Of a DNA stretch of 64,000 nucleotides, positions 1 to 10,696 are shown piece by piece. The position numbers and the translations under genes are program-made. Source of the stretch: Rhizophagus irregularis. Taxonomy: Eukaryota; Glomeromycota; Glomeromycetes; Glomerales; Glomeraceae. The notes below the pieces were generated by a model. The model ran no database searches, was not told the origin of the DNA, and saw only the letters and a program-made list of their open reading frames with translations. The stretch spans positions 3,005,001-3,069,000 of the forward strand of contig NC_089446.1 in assembly GCF_026210795.1 (NCBI RefSeq), written 5' to 3'. The first letter of the stretch is position 1; each line of letters begins with the position of its first letter.

Positions 1-943
1 TTCAATATTCGATTGCTGTTCATAAGTTGGAGGAACCCCAAAATCGTTCATCCAATTTGGTTTCATTGATTCTCTAATCACACGAGAATATGAAAAATCG
101 TAAAACTACGAAAAAAGACTTGTTAGTAATCTCTCATAAATAATATTTCATGCTTAATATTAAAGAAAATTCCAAACACCTGAGCTGGCTTTATTTTATA
201 CTTATTCAAATTATAAATTGAATCGTCATATGCAGTCATTTCTTTCAATAACTTAAGATATATATCATATTCTATGATAATACAAAAAACTATTAAATAT
301 TTATATATGAAATTTCGAATATAAATTTTAATAATACCTGAATCAAAAGCAGATACGTTTATTTCTTGGTCTGTATTGGGATTAAAATCTTCGCTAGTAG
401 TTAATATTAAAGTTAAACCCGTTAATGAATCATTAAATAAAACATTTGGTGATGGGTTATAAACTCTATAATAAATTCCATTCTGATAAGCTGTTACTTC
501 TGAGTCTTCTGGTGAACATTTAACTGTCGTATTAGCAACTAATGAAAAAGAAATGTACAAATTAATTAAATTCATTTTAATTATATTTCTTTCCCTCTTA
601 AAAACACTTACAATAAATTTGAATACACGTTGAGATGCTGAAATTGTAAGAAGCAAAAAAATACACAGCTACCAATTTATAAAAATATTTCAATGTAAAA
701 TTTATAAATTAATTAAAAAAAACGTAGAAAAAAATTTCTTAATTTACTCGGAGGAGGAATAGCATCAACATTAATATAAGAAGTTTTGATAATTAGACCG
801 TCATCTTGTTTTACATCAATTATTACAACGACGAGATAACCTGTCAAACAAGCCATAAGAATAGTCATTGTAAAGAGTTTTAATCCCAAGAGGATTGTAG
901 GCTCGCTACGACGATGTCTATACAATAAATCTATTAAATTCAT
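1..943 (-). CDS. Two-transmembrane protein, family M, copy A (3' end beyond window)
   Basis: Unrecognised function. Five exons can be followed: 943-748, 668-612, 538-338, 271-180 and 105 to the left edge, all GT-AG and in frame with copies B and C. The ATG at 943 is set by identity of the first residues (MNLIDLLY) with copy B. Residues about 16-43 form a hydrophobic helix after a basic cytoplasmic start (HRRSEP). The rest seen here is the presumed extracellular loop. The second transmembrane segment and tail seen in B and C fall outside the window. It is transcribed divergently from Kelch gene A, 365 bp away. No stop or frameshift is visible in the part present. Confidence 0.75.
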
Positions 944-1308
944 GATTTTGTAAAATTTATTTTACGTGCATAAGAATTTTTCAATTTTACGATTATATTT
1001 AAATTCCAATTCCTCTAATTTGTTTTGTGTAATATTAACCAATTTGAAAAAAACAAACAGTAATACGGGTAATATTATATAATGACGATCAACGAATACT
1101 TTCTAAAAAGGGTAATATTATAATAATGAAATATGGAGTGCATGAATAAACACGACATTAATGCAACGTAAAAGATTATAATATAAAAAGAATTTTCAAT
1201 AACTTAATTTACAAATTTTAGAAGGTTCTACCGAAAATTTTTTTTATATTAAAAAAGAATAAATTCACCAACACACTAACGCTACCGTATTATTACACTT
1301 ATTGTCAA
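944..1308. promoter_or_regulatory. Shared upstream region of divergent pair A
   Basis: A 365-bp gap lies between two divergent start codons. It is clearly alignable to the gap of pair B, including a GTAATATTATAATAA box at about 1112-1126 and the block CATGAATAAACAC just after it. The same box recurs in pairs C and D, so it is a candidate bidirectional promoter element. Function is inferred from position and conservation only. Confidence 0.5.
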
Positions 1309-2989
1309 ATGATGTATAAAAGTCTAAATCATCATTATCATCATTTGATACTCATCATAATATTATGTATATTAAATGTATATGGTCAATTTGTGCCAGA
1401 ATCTCGAGTGGGGCATTCGGCAGTTTACGTTGAATCTGAACGTAGAATATATTATATAGGAGGATTTAAATCAATACCAACAGAACCGGAAACTATGAGT
1501 GACTTTTTTTATCTTGATGTTAATATACCAAACTTATCAAATTTAAATTATTTAACATTTTCAGATTTAAAAAGTCAAGTGAACTTACCATTATCAATAT
1601 TTCATATTTCTGAATTAGGAGGTGTTAATAAAGATTTGATATTTATTTTAGAAGGTGTACATTGGAATGATTCAGAAACAAATTACATTTATAGTTTTAA
1701 TACTAAAACAAATGAATTAAGTGTGCCTATAGTTCAAGGAAAGGTTCCACCAACACGTAAAGGAATTTCTTCTGTCATCTATGAAGGAAAAATCTATTTA
1801 TTTGGTGGTCATAATGGTGCTGACGTTGATGCTTTATATTATAATAATTTTGATGTTTTTGATACAATTAATTTAAATTGGCAAGTTGGTAGCTTAATTA
1901 ATTCTCCAGTTACCAGAACCTTATATTCGGCTATATTAGTTAATGGGATTATTTATTACATTGGCGGTAAAACACAAGTTAACGTTTATACTCCATTAAC
2001 CGAGGTATATGTTGCGTTGCCTACCCGATATTTTAAATATGATTAATTTTAATTTTGATTTGTTCATCACTTAATCATAGATCTATCAATATGACGTTGT
2101 AGGAAATACATGGTCTTTAAAGGTTAGTGAAAATATATCTTAAACCCACTAAACCAGTCGAACATAATTTAATTAAAAAAAAAAAATTTTTTTTCTAGAA
2201 AGCTACGGCTGCAGATCCAATGATTATGCCAGGTTCTAGAGCTGGCCATACTTCCATTTTAAGTAAATATTTTTTGACTAAGTCATTTAGAACTTAGAAG
2301 TCATTTGGCTAGTATAAATGTCTTAAATTTTTACTTTTTATATAGTGGACGGAAAAATTATCATATATGGGGGATTTTTTTCTTCTGATGTTACACCATA
2401 TAATTTACCAGCTAAAGAAACGATCGCGATGTTGGATGTTAATACATTAGTATGGTCAATACCAGCATTTGATCTTAGGGAAAATAATCCAATTCCAAAA
2501 CTTGCTTTTCATACTGCTACAGCGGTGAATACAATTATGTTTATCGCTTTTGGTAAGTTTATTCTTTTTAAATAATCTCTTTTACAATTTTCTAATCTAT
2601 AATTTATATTCACTTTTTTAGGAAATTTTACGGACAAACCAAATAGGATTGATCAAACCAATAAAATAATTTATGCATTTTTATTTGGTAAATCACAAAT
2701 TTCATCGTATCCTCTCTTGGTATTTGGACAAACTAATGAAACACAACTACAACTTCCAACTTCTACAAATACCAATATAAACCCACAACAATCTTTATTA
2801 AGTAAAGTGGTGATTATTGGTATATCAATTGGTTCAGTATCAATTGTTTTAATAATACTCGCAGCATTATCAATAGCTTATAAACGTGCGAAGAAAAATA
2901 AATTACAATTGGGTGTACCTAATGATCAGAACTCTTTAAATGGAGTTCAAATTAATGATGATAAGTATCATTCTGAATATCAAAAATAA
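1309..2989 (+). CDS. Kelch-repeat single-pass membrane protein, copy A
   Basis: Five exons: 1309-2004, 2081-2122, 2199-2262, 2346-2552 and 2622-2989, giving 458 aa with all splice phases consistent. The N-terminus is a signal peptide (LILIIILCILNVYGQ). The body has Kelch / galactose-oxidase-like propeller blades with repeated IYYIGG and IYLFGG strands. A Ser/Thr/Asn-rich stalk follows, then a transmembrane helix at about residues 398-420 (VVIIGISIGSVSIVLIIL), a basic stop-transfer (YKRAKKNK) and a short cytoplasmic tail. The likely role is an extracellular ligand- or glycan-binding receptor; the ligand is unknown. It starts ATGATG; copy B starts at the second ATG (1312), so either may be used. 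It pairs head-to-head with the minus gene ending its 5' side at 943. Confidence 0.88.
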
Positions 2990-4651
2990 CAGCATTCTAC
3001 TTTAATTGAATCTTCATAAAAAAAAACTTACTATATTATATATATATACATAGTGTATGTATTTTTATTATTAGTTTTTTTTTTATATTTAATAAAGATT
3101 TTGTTGATCTCGCAATTTTAATTAGACAAAAATTTTATATATAAAACAACTATCAAATAAAATTAATTTGATTCCATTATGTTAATAACCAAGTAGTTTA
3201 GATTGTGAAACGCTCCGTTGGTTAAATGTATTTAAAGAAAAAAACGAAATATAAAGATTCTTAAGAAAACATGAAATATTCAGATATTAGTCGTACTTGA
3301 CTGTCGTGTTAATGAAAAGAATTTATTGAGAATAATCAATATATTCTGAGAAAATTGCATTCATTTCCTTTACTTCAATCAGTTTAAGATTTAGAGTTAG
3401 CGATATATTAAAATACTGGATAATGAAACGGTCAAATTCAAAATGTTTAAATTTAGCTTTAATTCTAAAAACATGAAGATCCATCTTGTATGACCTTTTG
3501 ATTCTATTACTGGATAGTGGAGGTTAAGCAAAAAAACATAAATAACAATTACAATAATTTCGTTGTCCAATTAGAAAATATCTGTGATGTATCCTTATAA
3601 AAATTTGTTTTTTTGTAAAATTCCGTCTCATTTACGGAATAAATACGGAATAACTTTTTTATGAGGTGCATAGGGGTGGTAATTACTTGAGACTATTGTT
3701 GACTGTCCCGTTTATTTCTTTCCATTAAAATCTTTATAACACGGACCAGCCTCTATGCATGTAAATTAATAACAAATAAAAATATAGAATAATTATTCGG
3801 CGCAAAGTGCTGAATAACTGCTATATCGGTAAATCAAATTTGATTGGTCTCCGCAAGAGCCCGAGATCAAATGATCAAATTTTGATTCCCCCGTAGGTTA
3901 TTTGTGTTATTTGCTTTGAGAAATCATAAACTTAATTTTAAAGCCAAAGACCAGTCAATCATTTAACTAACCTGTTTTATGCAATTGTCGCGGAATAATT
4001 TAATTTGACGATTATTATCTATTATTATAATTGAAAATTTTATAAAAAAAAATAATTTATTTATTTAAGAAGCAAACATTTTTATTTGCAGCACCTTTTA
4101 GATATTACTTGTTCTCCTAAATAGAAAAAACAATGTCGCACAGAAAACGATAATCATGCCCAGACGCAAAAGTGTCGGACTTGACCTCCGGATACACAGG
4201 ATACACAATCGGTAAATGCATATTGAATAAGATTCAAGTTTATTACAAGAATTGATGTACTTACACATTCTTTAAAAGATCAGTTTGTTTATTAGCGTGA
4301 TTAATGAGTCTACAATTGCACCACGTAATAATTGTAATATCAAGTATATATGAGTTTGCATTGTCAGACGATTAAAATAATAAACAATTTGGCATCCCAG
4401 TGTTACTGGTTAGGTCAATGACACGTAATATTTTAGGGAGTGGGTAAAGAAAGGTCTTAATATATATAGTGTAACATAAGATTTTATATATTAAGGATGA
4501 ATATTACGTAATAAATGTCTACAGATATTTTATTTTAAGAGATTATACATATGAATTATTAAGTTAAGGTTAAGGAACAATTGTATTAAACTGTTTATTT
4601 TTAATTACTAGATAACAATTATTAATTCTATTTCATTATGTTAGTAACAAT
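2990..4651. other. Intergenic spacer between pairs A and B
   Basis: No open gene seen. Parts align with the spacer after Kelch gene B: 3220-3350 matches 8890-8960, and 3530-3670 matches 9290-9490. The duplicated unit therefore included intergenic DNA. The copy here lacks the inverted-repeat insertion present at 9124-9297. Confidence 0.6.
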
Positions 4652-6573
4652 CTAGTCGTACTTAACCGAAGTGAAATTATTAGATGTTGAATTTTGAGTG
4701 AAATTTGGTGGAACAAAACCTTCTTGTTGCTGCGTAACAGTAGATTCCGTAGAGTGCGTTGTATTCGTATTTATATTGTCAAACTCTTCTTTCATATTTT
4801 GTGCCTCTTGGTCATTAATAGTGTTAGTTGTAGAATTCAGAGTCGTTTTACGAATACCATCTAAATAATGTACATCAACAACATATTCTTGTAAAAATAA
4901 TTCTAACCCACTAATTCTTAATTCATTCCGTTCAGCTAAAGAAAGTTCGCGATCTGGAGAATAATTTTTAAAATTATCATTATGTGTTGTATCAAAAAAT
5001 GGAATTATTGGGAGAGCATCTTTAAGTTTTTTCTGTGTTGATCGAGAAAATCCGCAGCAATATGATTGCACGGCTCCCCATGGTCGTAACGTATTCGCAC
5101 CTGTAAATTAATTAAATAATTTTAAATTATATTTGTTTTTTTTAAAAAAAAAATGAGTAAATAAAGTTTACCAAAAAGAAATGCGTATACTGCTGCCATT
5201 AATCCCCATGCACCACCTATCAAACCCAGTCCACTTAAGTACTATATAGAATCGAATTTACGAATTTGATTAATTCTTTTTCATAGTTATAAAAAAGATC
5301 CTCAATATTATAAAAGTACTTACTGTCTTTGATCTTTTTATTAATTAGAATATACAGTATAATTTGTTTTTTTAGTTAGTAACCGAAACAAAGAACTATT
5401 TAATTATGACTATAATAATATCATATACAAACCTAACTTCTTTATCTATTCGAATGACATTTTTGCTCTTAGGTTGTATTATAAATGAAATTAAAGAACT
5501 ATCTGTCGAATTATATGGTGATGGCCCTCCAACTAGAGAAAAGTAATAATAAATAGTAAATATTTAATAAAATTTAATTAATAAAATAATATGACTTACG
5601 TAAAGTTGATTCAATATTTGATTTCTGTTCATAGGTTGGAGGAACACCAAAATCATTCATCCAATTTGGTTTTATTAATTCTCTAATTACACGAGAATAT
5701 GTAAAATCGTAAATCTACGGAAAAAAAGGCTTGTTAGTAACTTTCCAATAAATACTCTACTCTTTATATTAAAGAAAATTCCAAATACCTGAGATGGCTC
5801 TACTGAATACCTATTCAATGTAAGAATTGAATTGTCATACACAGATAATTCACTCAAATTTTTATAATATATATCATATTCTACATTAAAAAAATTTTAT
5901 TAAATACTTTTTTTTATATGAATTTCGAAAATCTTTTTGACCATACCTGAATCAAAAGCATGTAAGGTCATTTCCTGTGTTATACCGGGTGTAAAATCCT
6001 CGTTAATAGTCAATATTAAAAGCAAACTTTTCATTAAATCATTAAATAAAACATTTGGTGATGGGGTATAAACTCCAAAATAAGCTTTGGTTGTCTCATC
6101 GTAATAAACTTTTGTGTCTTCCAGCGAACATTCAACTGCACGTATATTCCCATCGACGACTAATGGAGAAAATATGCAAATTAATTAAATTCATTTTAAT
6201 TATAGGAAAGGGAACTTTTCTTTCCCTCTTTTAAAAAATACTTACAATAAAATTGATGACAGCTTGTGATGCTGAAATTGTAGCTAGCAAGAAAATGCAT
6301 GCCTGTCAATTTTTTAAATATGTTACGATGTTAAGTTTATAAATTTAGTTAAAAAAATTAGAAAAAAATTCTTTATTTACCCGGAAGAGGAACGGCATCA
6401 ACATTATTAAAAGAAGTTGCGATAATTGGAGAATCTTGTTTTACATCAATTATTACAACGACGAGATAACCTGTCAAGCAAGCCATAAGAATAATCATTG
6501 TAAAGAGTTTTAATCCTAAGAGGATTGTAGGCTCGCTACGACGATGTTTATACAATAAATCTATTAAATTCAT
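4652..6573 (-). CDS. Two-transmembrane protein, family M, copy B (complete)
   Basis: Nine exons: 6573-6381, 6302-6246, 6159-5947, 5880-5789, 5714-5600, 5532-5433, a 10-nt microexon 5333-5324, 5241-5172 and 5100-4652, giving 432 aa. The start MNLIDLLY is shared with copy A. Layout: a short basic cytoplasmic N-terminus, TM1 at about 16-43 (LGLKLFTMIILMACLTGYLV), an extracellular loop of about 215 residues with a cysteine in each of its first two exons, TM2 at about 261-283 (GLGLIGGAWGLMAAVYAFLF), a juxtamembrane CC pair that could be palmitoylated, and a long polar tail. The order resembles two-TM channels such as P2X or ENaC in topology only; I recognise no signature. Head-to-head with Kelch gene B. 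Confidence 0.85.
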
Positions 6574-6978
6574 GATTTTGTAAATTTTATTTTACGTGCG
6601 TAAAATTTTTCAATTTTACGATTATATTTTAAATTCCGTTAATTTGTTTGTGTAACATTAACTAATTTAGTGGAATTTAAAAAAAAAGTAATTCGGGAAT
6701 GATGATTAACTAATACTTCCTAAAAATGGTAATATTACAATAATAAAGTATGGTGCATGAATAAACACAAAAAAAAAAAAAAATACATGAATAAACACAA
6801 CATTAATGCAACGTAAAAAAGATTATAATATAAAAAGATTTTTCGATATGCCTAATTTACAAATTTTAAGGAGGTTCTTATGGGGATTTTTTTATTTTTT
6901 TTTTCTAATCCAATAATTCCCACTGCAAAAAAAGAATAAATTCATCAACGTTATCTTATTATTATACAAATCAAAACG
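6574..6978. promoter_or_regulatory. Shared upstream region of divergent pair B
   Basis: A 405-bp gap between divergent starts. It carries the box GTAATATTACAATAA (about 6729-6743), followed by an internal short duplication of CATGAATAAACACAA around an A-tract (6756-6800). Otherwise it aligns with the gap of pair A. Candidate bidirectional promoter; inference only. Confidence 0.5.
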
Positions 6979-8698
6979 ATGTATAAAAGTCTAAAACATC
7001 ATAATTATCATTTTTATCATTTGATACTTATCATAATATTATATATATTAAATGTATATGGGCAATATGTGCCAGAAAATCGATATGCGCATTCAGCAGT
7101 TTACGTCAGATCCGAAAGTAGAATATATTTTATAGGAGGATTTAAAGTAACACCATATGTACCCAACCCTATGAGCGATGTTTTTTATCTTAATATTAAT
7201 TTCACAGATGCGAACAGACTTGAATTCACAGATTTAACGAGTCAAATAAACTTACCATTAACAATATTTCATGATTCTGAATTAGGAGGTGTTAATAAAG
7301 ATTTAATATTTATTATAGGAGGTGTAAATTGGAAAGATCCAGACACAAGTCACGTTTATAGTCTTAATACTAAAACAAATGAATTAAGTGTGCCTATAGT
7401 TCAAGGAAAAGTCCCACCGTCACGCAAAGGAATGTCTTCTGTTATCTATGAAGGAAAATTTTATTTATTTGGTGGTCAAGCTGCTACTACTGGCATTAAT
7501 ACTTTATATTTTAATGATTTTAATATTTTTGATACTATTAATTTAAATTGGCAAGTTGGTAGCTTAGTTAATTCTCCAACTGCCAGAATCTTACATTCGG
7601 CTACAATAGTTAATGGAGTTATTTATTATATTGGTGGCAAAACACAAGTTACCGTTTATCCTCCATTAACCGAGGTATGTTGCGTAGTAAACTTAAACTC
7701 CTCTACTTGATATTTTAAAATGTTTTGAATTTTAATATGTTAATTATTTCATTATAGATCTATCAATATGATATTGTAGGAAATACATGGTCTTTAAAGG
7801 TTAGTAAAAACATATCTTAATACCACTAAATCAATCGTTAATAAATAATTTTAAAAAATTTCTAGGAAGCTACGGCTGCGGACCCAAAGTTTATGCCAGG
7901 ATCTAGGGCTGGTCATACTTCCATTTTAAGTAATTATTTTTGACTAAACCATTTAAAAGTCATCTGATATCACTGTATAAACGTCCTAAATTTTTTACTT
8001 TTTTATATAGTTGACGGAAAAATTGTCATCTATGGAGGATTTTTTTCTTCTGATGATATACAAAATAAATTACCAGCTAAAGAAACGATTGCGATATTGG
8101 ATGTTAATACATTAGTATGGTCAATACCAGAATTTGATGCTAGGGTAGATAATCCTATTCCGAAACTTTTTCTTCATACTGCTACGGCAGTAGGTGAAGT
8201 TATGTTTATCGCTTTTGGTAAGTTTACTCTTTAATAATCTCTTACAATTTTCTTAATCTTTAAATAATTTATATTCGTTTTTTTTTAGGAAATTTTACGG
8301 ACAAGCCAGATGGTTTTGATCAAACTAATAAAGATATTTATATATTTGTTTTTGGTTATCCACAAATTTTTTCGAGTAGTTTATCCTTAATTAAGAATAT
8401 GGCTAATGCTAATGAAGCACAACCACAAATTCCGACTTCTACAAATACCAATATAAACCCACAACAACCTTCCTCATTAAGTAAAGTGGTAATAGTTGGT
8501 ATATCAATTGGTTCAGTATCACTTGTTTTAACAATACTCTCAGTATTATCAATAGCTCACTATAAACGTACGAAGAAAAGTAAAGTACAATTAGGAGGTG
8601 TACCCAATGATCCGAACTCAGTTGAAATTAATGATGACAAATCTCATTCTGAATATCAACAACAAGATCCTCCTACTATTTTAACTGAATCTCCATAA
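6979..8698 (+). CDS. Kelch-repeat single-pass membrane protein, copy B
   Basis: Five exons: 6979-7674, 7758-7799, 7866-7929, 8011-8217 and 8289-8698, giving 472 aa. The first four exons have exactly the lengths seen in copy A (696, 42, 64 and 207 nt). Signal peptide of about 29 residues (LILIIILYILNVYGQ), Kelch propeller, Asn/Gln/Pro-rich stalk, TM at about residues 402-424 (VVIVGISIGSVSLVLTIL), basic anchor HYKRTKK and an acidic-polar tail ending ILTESP. Secreted-side binding protein by architecture; ligand unknown. It is the most complete pair in the window together with the minus gene at 4652-6573. Confidence 0.9.
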
Positions 8699-9123
8699 AA
8701 ACTTAAATTATATTTAAAATTAAGTGTTTTTGTTCATATATGTATTTTTTTTTTATTTTTAATAACAATTAATTAAATAAATACAATTTTTTTATATAAT
8801 TATAAACAATTATTAAATAAATAATTCAATTCCATTACCAGAACCAATAGTTTAGATTACGGTGCAAATCTATGATTAAATTTTTTCAAGAAAGGAACGA
8901 AATATGAAGGTACTTGACTGCGGTGTTAAATTTGTTAATGGAAAGAATTCTTGAATAATCTATCCAACTGTTAATCGATTCCAATACATTAATACTAGGG
9001 TAATGAAACAGTCAAAATTAATTCACTGTAAAAAGTCGATAAACTTTTTTTTGTTGATTTGATTCTTAAAGTATATGATGACATACAAATAAAGTGGATG
9101 TTGCAGCTAATTGCAAAAAGAAT
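8699..9123. other. Spacer after Kelch gene B
   Basis: AT-rich 3' flank. Nothing gene-like seen; it aligns in part with the spacer after Kelch gene A. Confidence 0.5.
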
Positions 9124-9297
9124 GGACCACCCAATTCATTTCGTTCCGACGCTTCATACGCAGTCATAAGTACGAAGTCATACGCAGGAGATTGTGTGAA
9201 TTCTGGCCAAAATTATAACTTGGCCGGAATTACTGCCGATCAATTATGAACATGTGCGTATGACTGCTTCGGGGTAAAAATGAATTGGGTAGGCTCC
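9124..9297. mobile_element. Short inverted-repeat element (MITE-like), absent from paralogous site
   Basis: The ends are imperfect inverted repeats: ACCCAATTCATTT near 9129-9141 and its reverse complement at about 9279-9293, followed inward by GCAGTCATA and its complement. The paralogous spacer at about 3520-3545 runs straight across this point, which acts as an empty site. About 174 bp; no coding capacity. Confidence 0.55.
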
Positions 9298-10149
9298 GTA
9301 AGAGAAAAAAAAATAAATAACAATTACAATGATTTCGTTGTCCAATTCGAAAATACTATCTGTGATGTAACCTTTCCTATAAAACTTTTGTCCGAATATT
9401 TCCATATTAAAATTCCATCTGTTACATATCGACAAAATCTTCTAAAGAAGCACCGAAAATATGGAATAACTTTTTTTTGAGGCACATACTATTTATTGAT
9501 GATTAGTATTTCACAAACAAAATGCCATGGTACAATTTTAAAATTTTTGTAACACGAACCAGCCCTTACTGCATGCAGACTAACAAATAAAAAATAAAAT
9601 AAACTATACAGTACTAGGAAATATATTTGAAACTATACTATATTTGCAATTACCGTTCAATTTAATGCGAAAACTATTGTATTATTTGCAGTACACGAAA
9701 AAAATCTCTATTTGCGTTGAAAACAATAAACTAAATTGTGAGATTATTTTATTGACCACGTGATGTCATTTAAATTACAATTTACAATTACCCCCCACAC
9801 AAACAAACATGCATACTAAAAAGTAATATTATAATCTCGTTTTACATAATAATATGGATGAAATCAAATTCGCTCTATCCCGAATATCCCGAATAACGTA
9901 CAGTATGTATGCTAATATTTACTGATGCTAACCCCACGCACATGTAACATATTGATTGAATTTATTGTAATTAACTTTGTAAATGGAATTCTTAAAATAT
10001 TGACAAATAAGACGGAATAAGCGCTGCGAAACTTATTTTTATTTTATTTTATTTTTTTTAATAAGAAACATTATTCGTTTCTTTTTTTTGTAGATTCGTT
10101 TCTGCTTGGAAATTTCGAAACGGTGAATTTCAAATGGTAAGTTTCAAAA
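9298..10149. other. Spacer, no gene seen
   Basis: AT-rich DNA. The first 190 bp match 3530-3670. A 66-codon ORF here begins inside the neighbouring inverted-repeat element and has no counterpart in the paralogous spacer, so it is not called. Confidence 0.45.
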
Positions 10150-10600
10150 AATTATAGATGCAGATTCAATAGATGATTTTGTTTATGCAATTAGGTGAAA
10201 TACCAAAATCATTCATCAACTTTGATTAAAAGCCAGCTAATTTTACGATATACTGTACAAATTGGAAGAACTACAAAAAAGAGTTCGGACTTTATGATAA
10301 AGATAATTTAATTTAAATGATAAAATATAACTGATTTAGCGTCAAAATATATTAGTTCATTTAATTGAACTGTCAATAGGCGTAGTTTTTCTCAAATGCC
10401 AATTTTCATAGTTCTAAATTTTATAGGAGTAATATTATAAACAATATTAAGATATGCAATAATTAATAATTGTTGATTGTGAAACCATCGTAACCACAAA
10501 TAATTTGTTTACGACACAAAATTTTAGTTAACCTTTTGTGTATAGTACATATTGTGAGAAGAAATTTAAACAAATAAATTTTTCGAAGTGCAATGTTTCA
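10150..10600 (-). pseudogene. Orphan relic of an M gene and its promoter
   Basis: Positions about 10160-10290 resemble exon 5 of the M genes on the minus strand (compare 11703-11817), with deletions. About 130 bp further on, the GTAATATTATAA box reappears at 10429-10443, followed by the ATATGCAATAATTAATAATTG block also seen at about 14834. The rest of the gene is missing. It looks like the remains of a further duplicated unit collapsed by deletion. Confidence 0.55.
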
Positions 10601-10696
10601 CAAAGTTTCTCTTATAATAAACCTAATTCATTCAATTAAATTAAGAAAGTATGAAACAGTACAATAAATATTATGTTTTATAAAAGCCTATGTAAA

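Noticed and set aside
5433-5438. GTTAGG as the donor ending M exon 6
   Set aside because: It keeps the phase if the microexon is ignored, but it leaves the strong microexon splice sites, present in both B and C, unexplained. It remains a possible alternative isoform.
9280-9480. 66-codon ORF reading VVQFENTICDVTFPIKLL
   Set aside because: It starts inside the inverted-repeat insertion, and the paralogous spacer near 3.55 kb shows frame-breaking differences, so no selected protein is evident.
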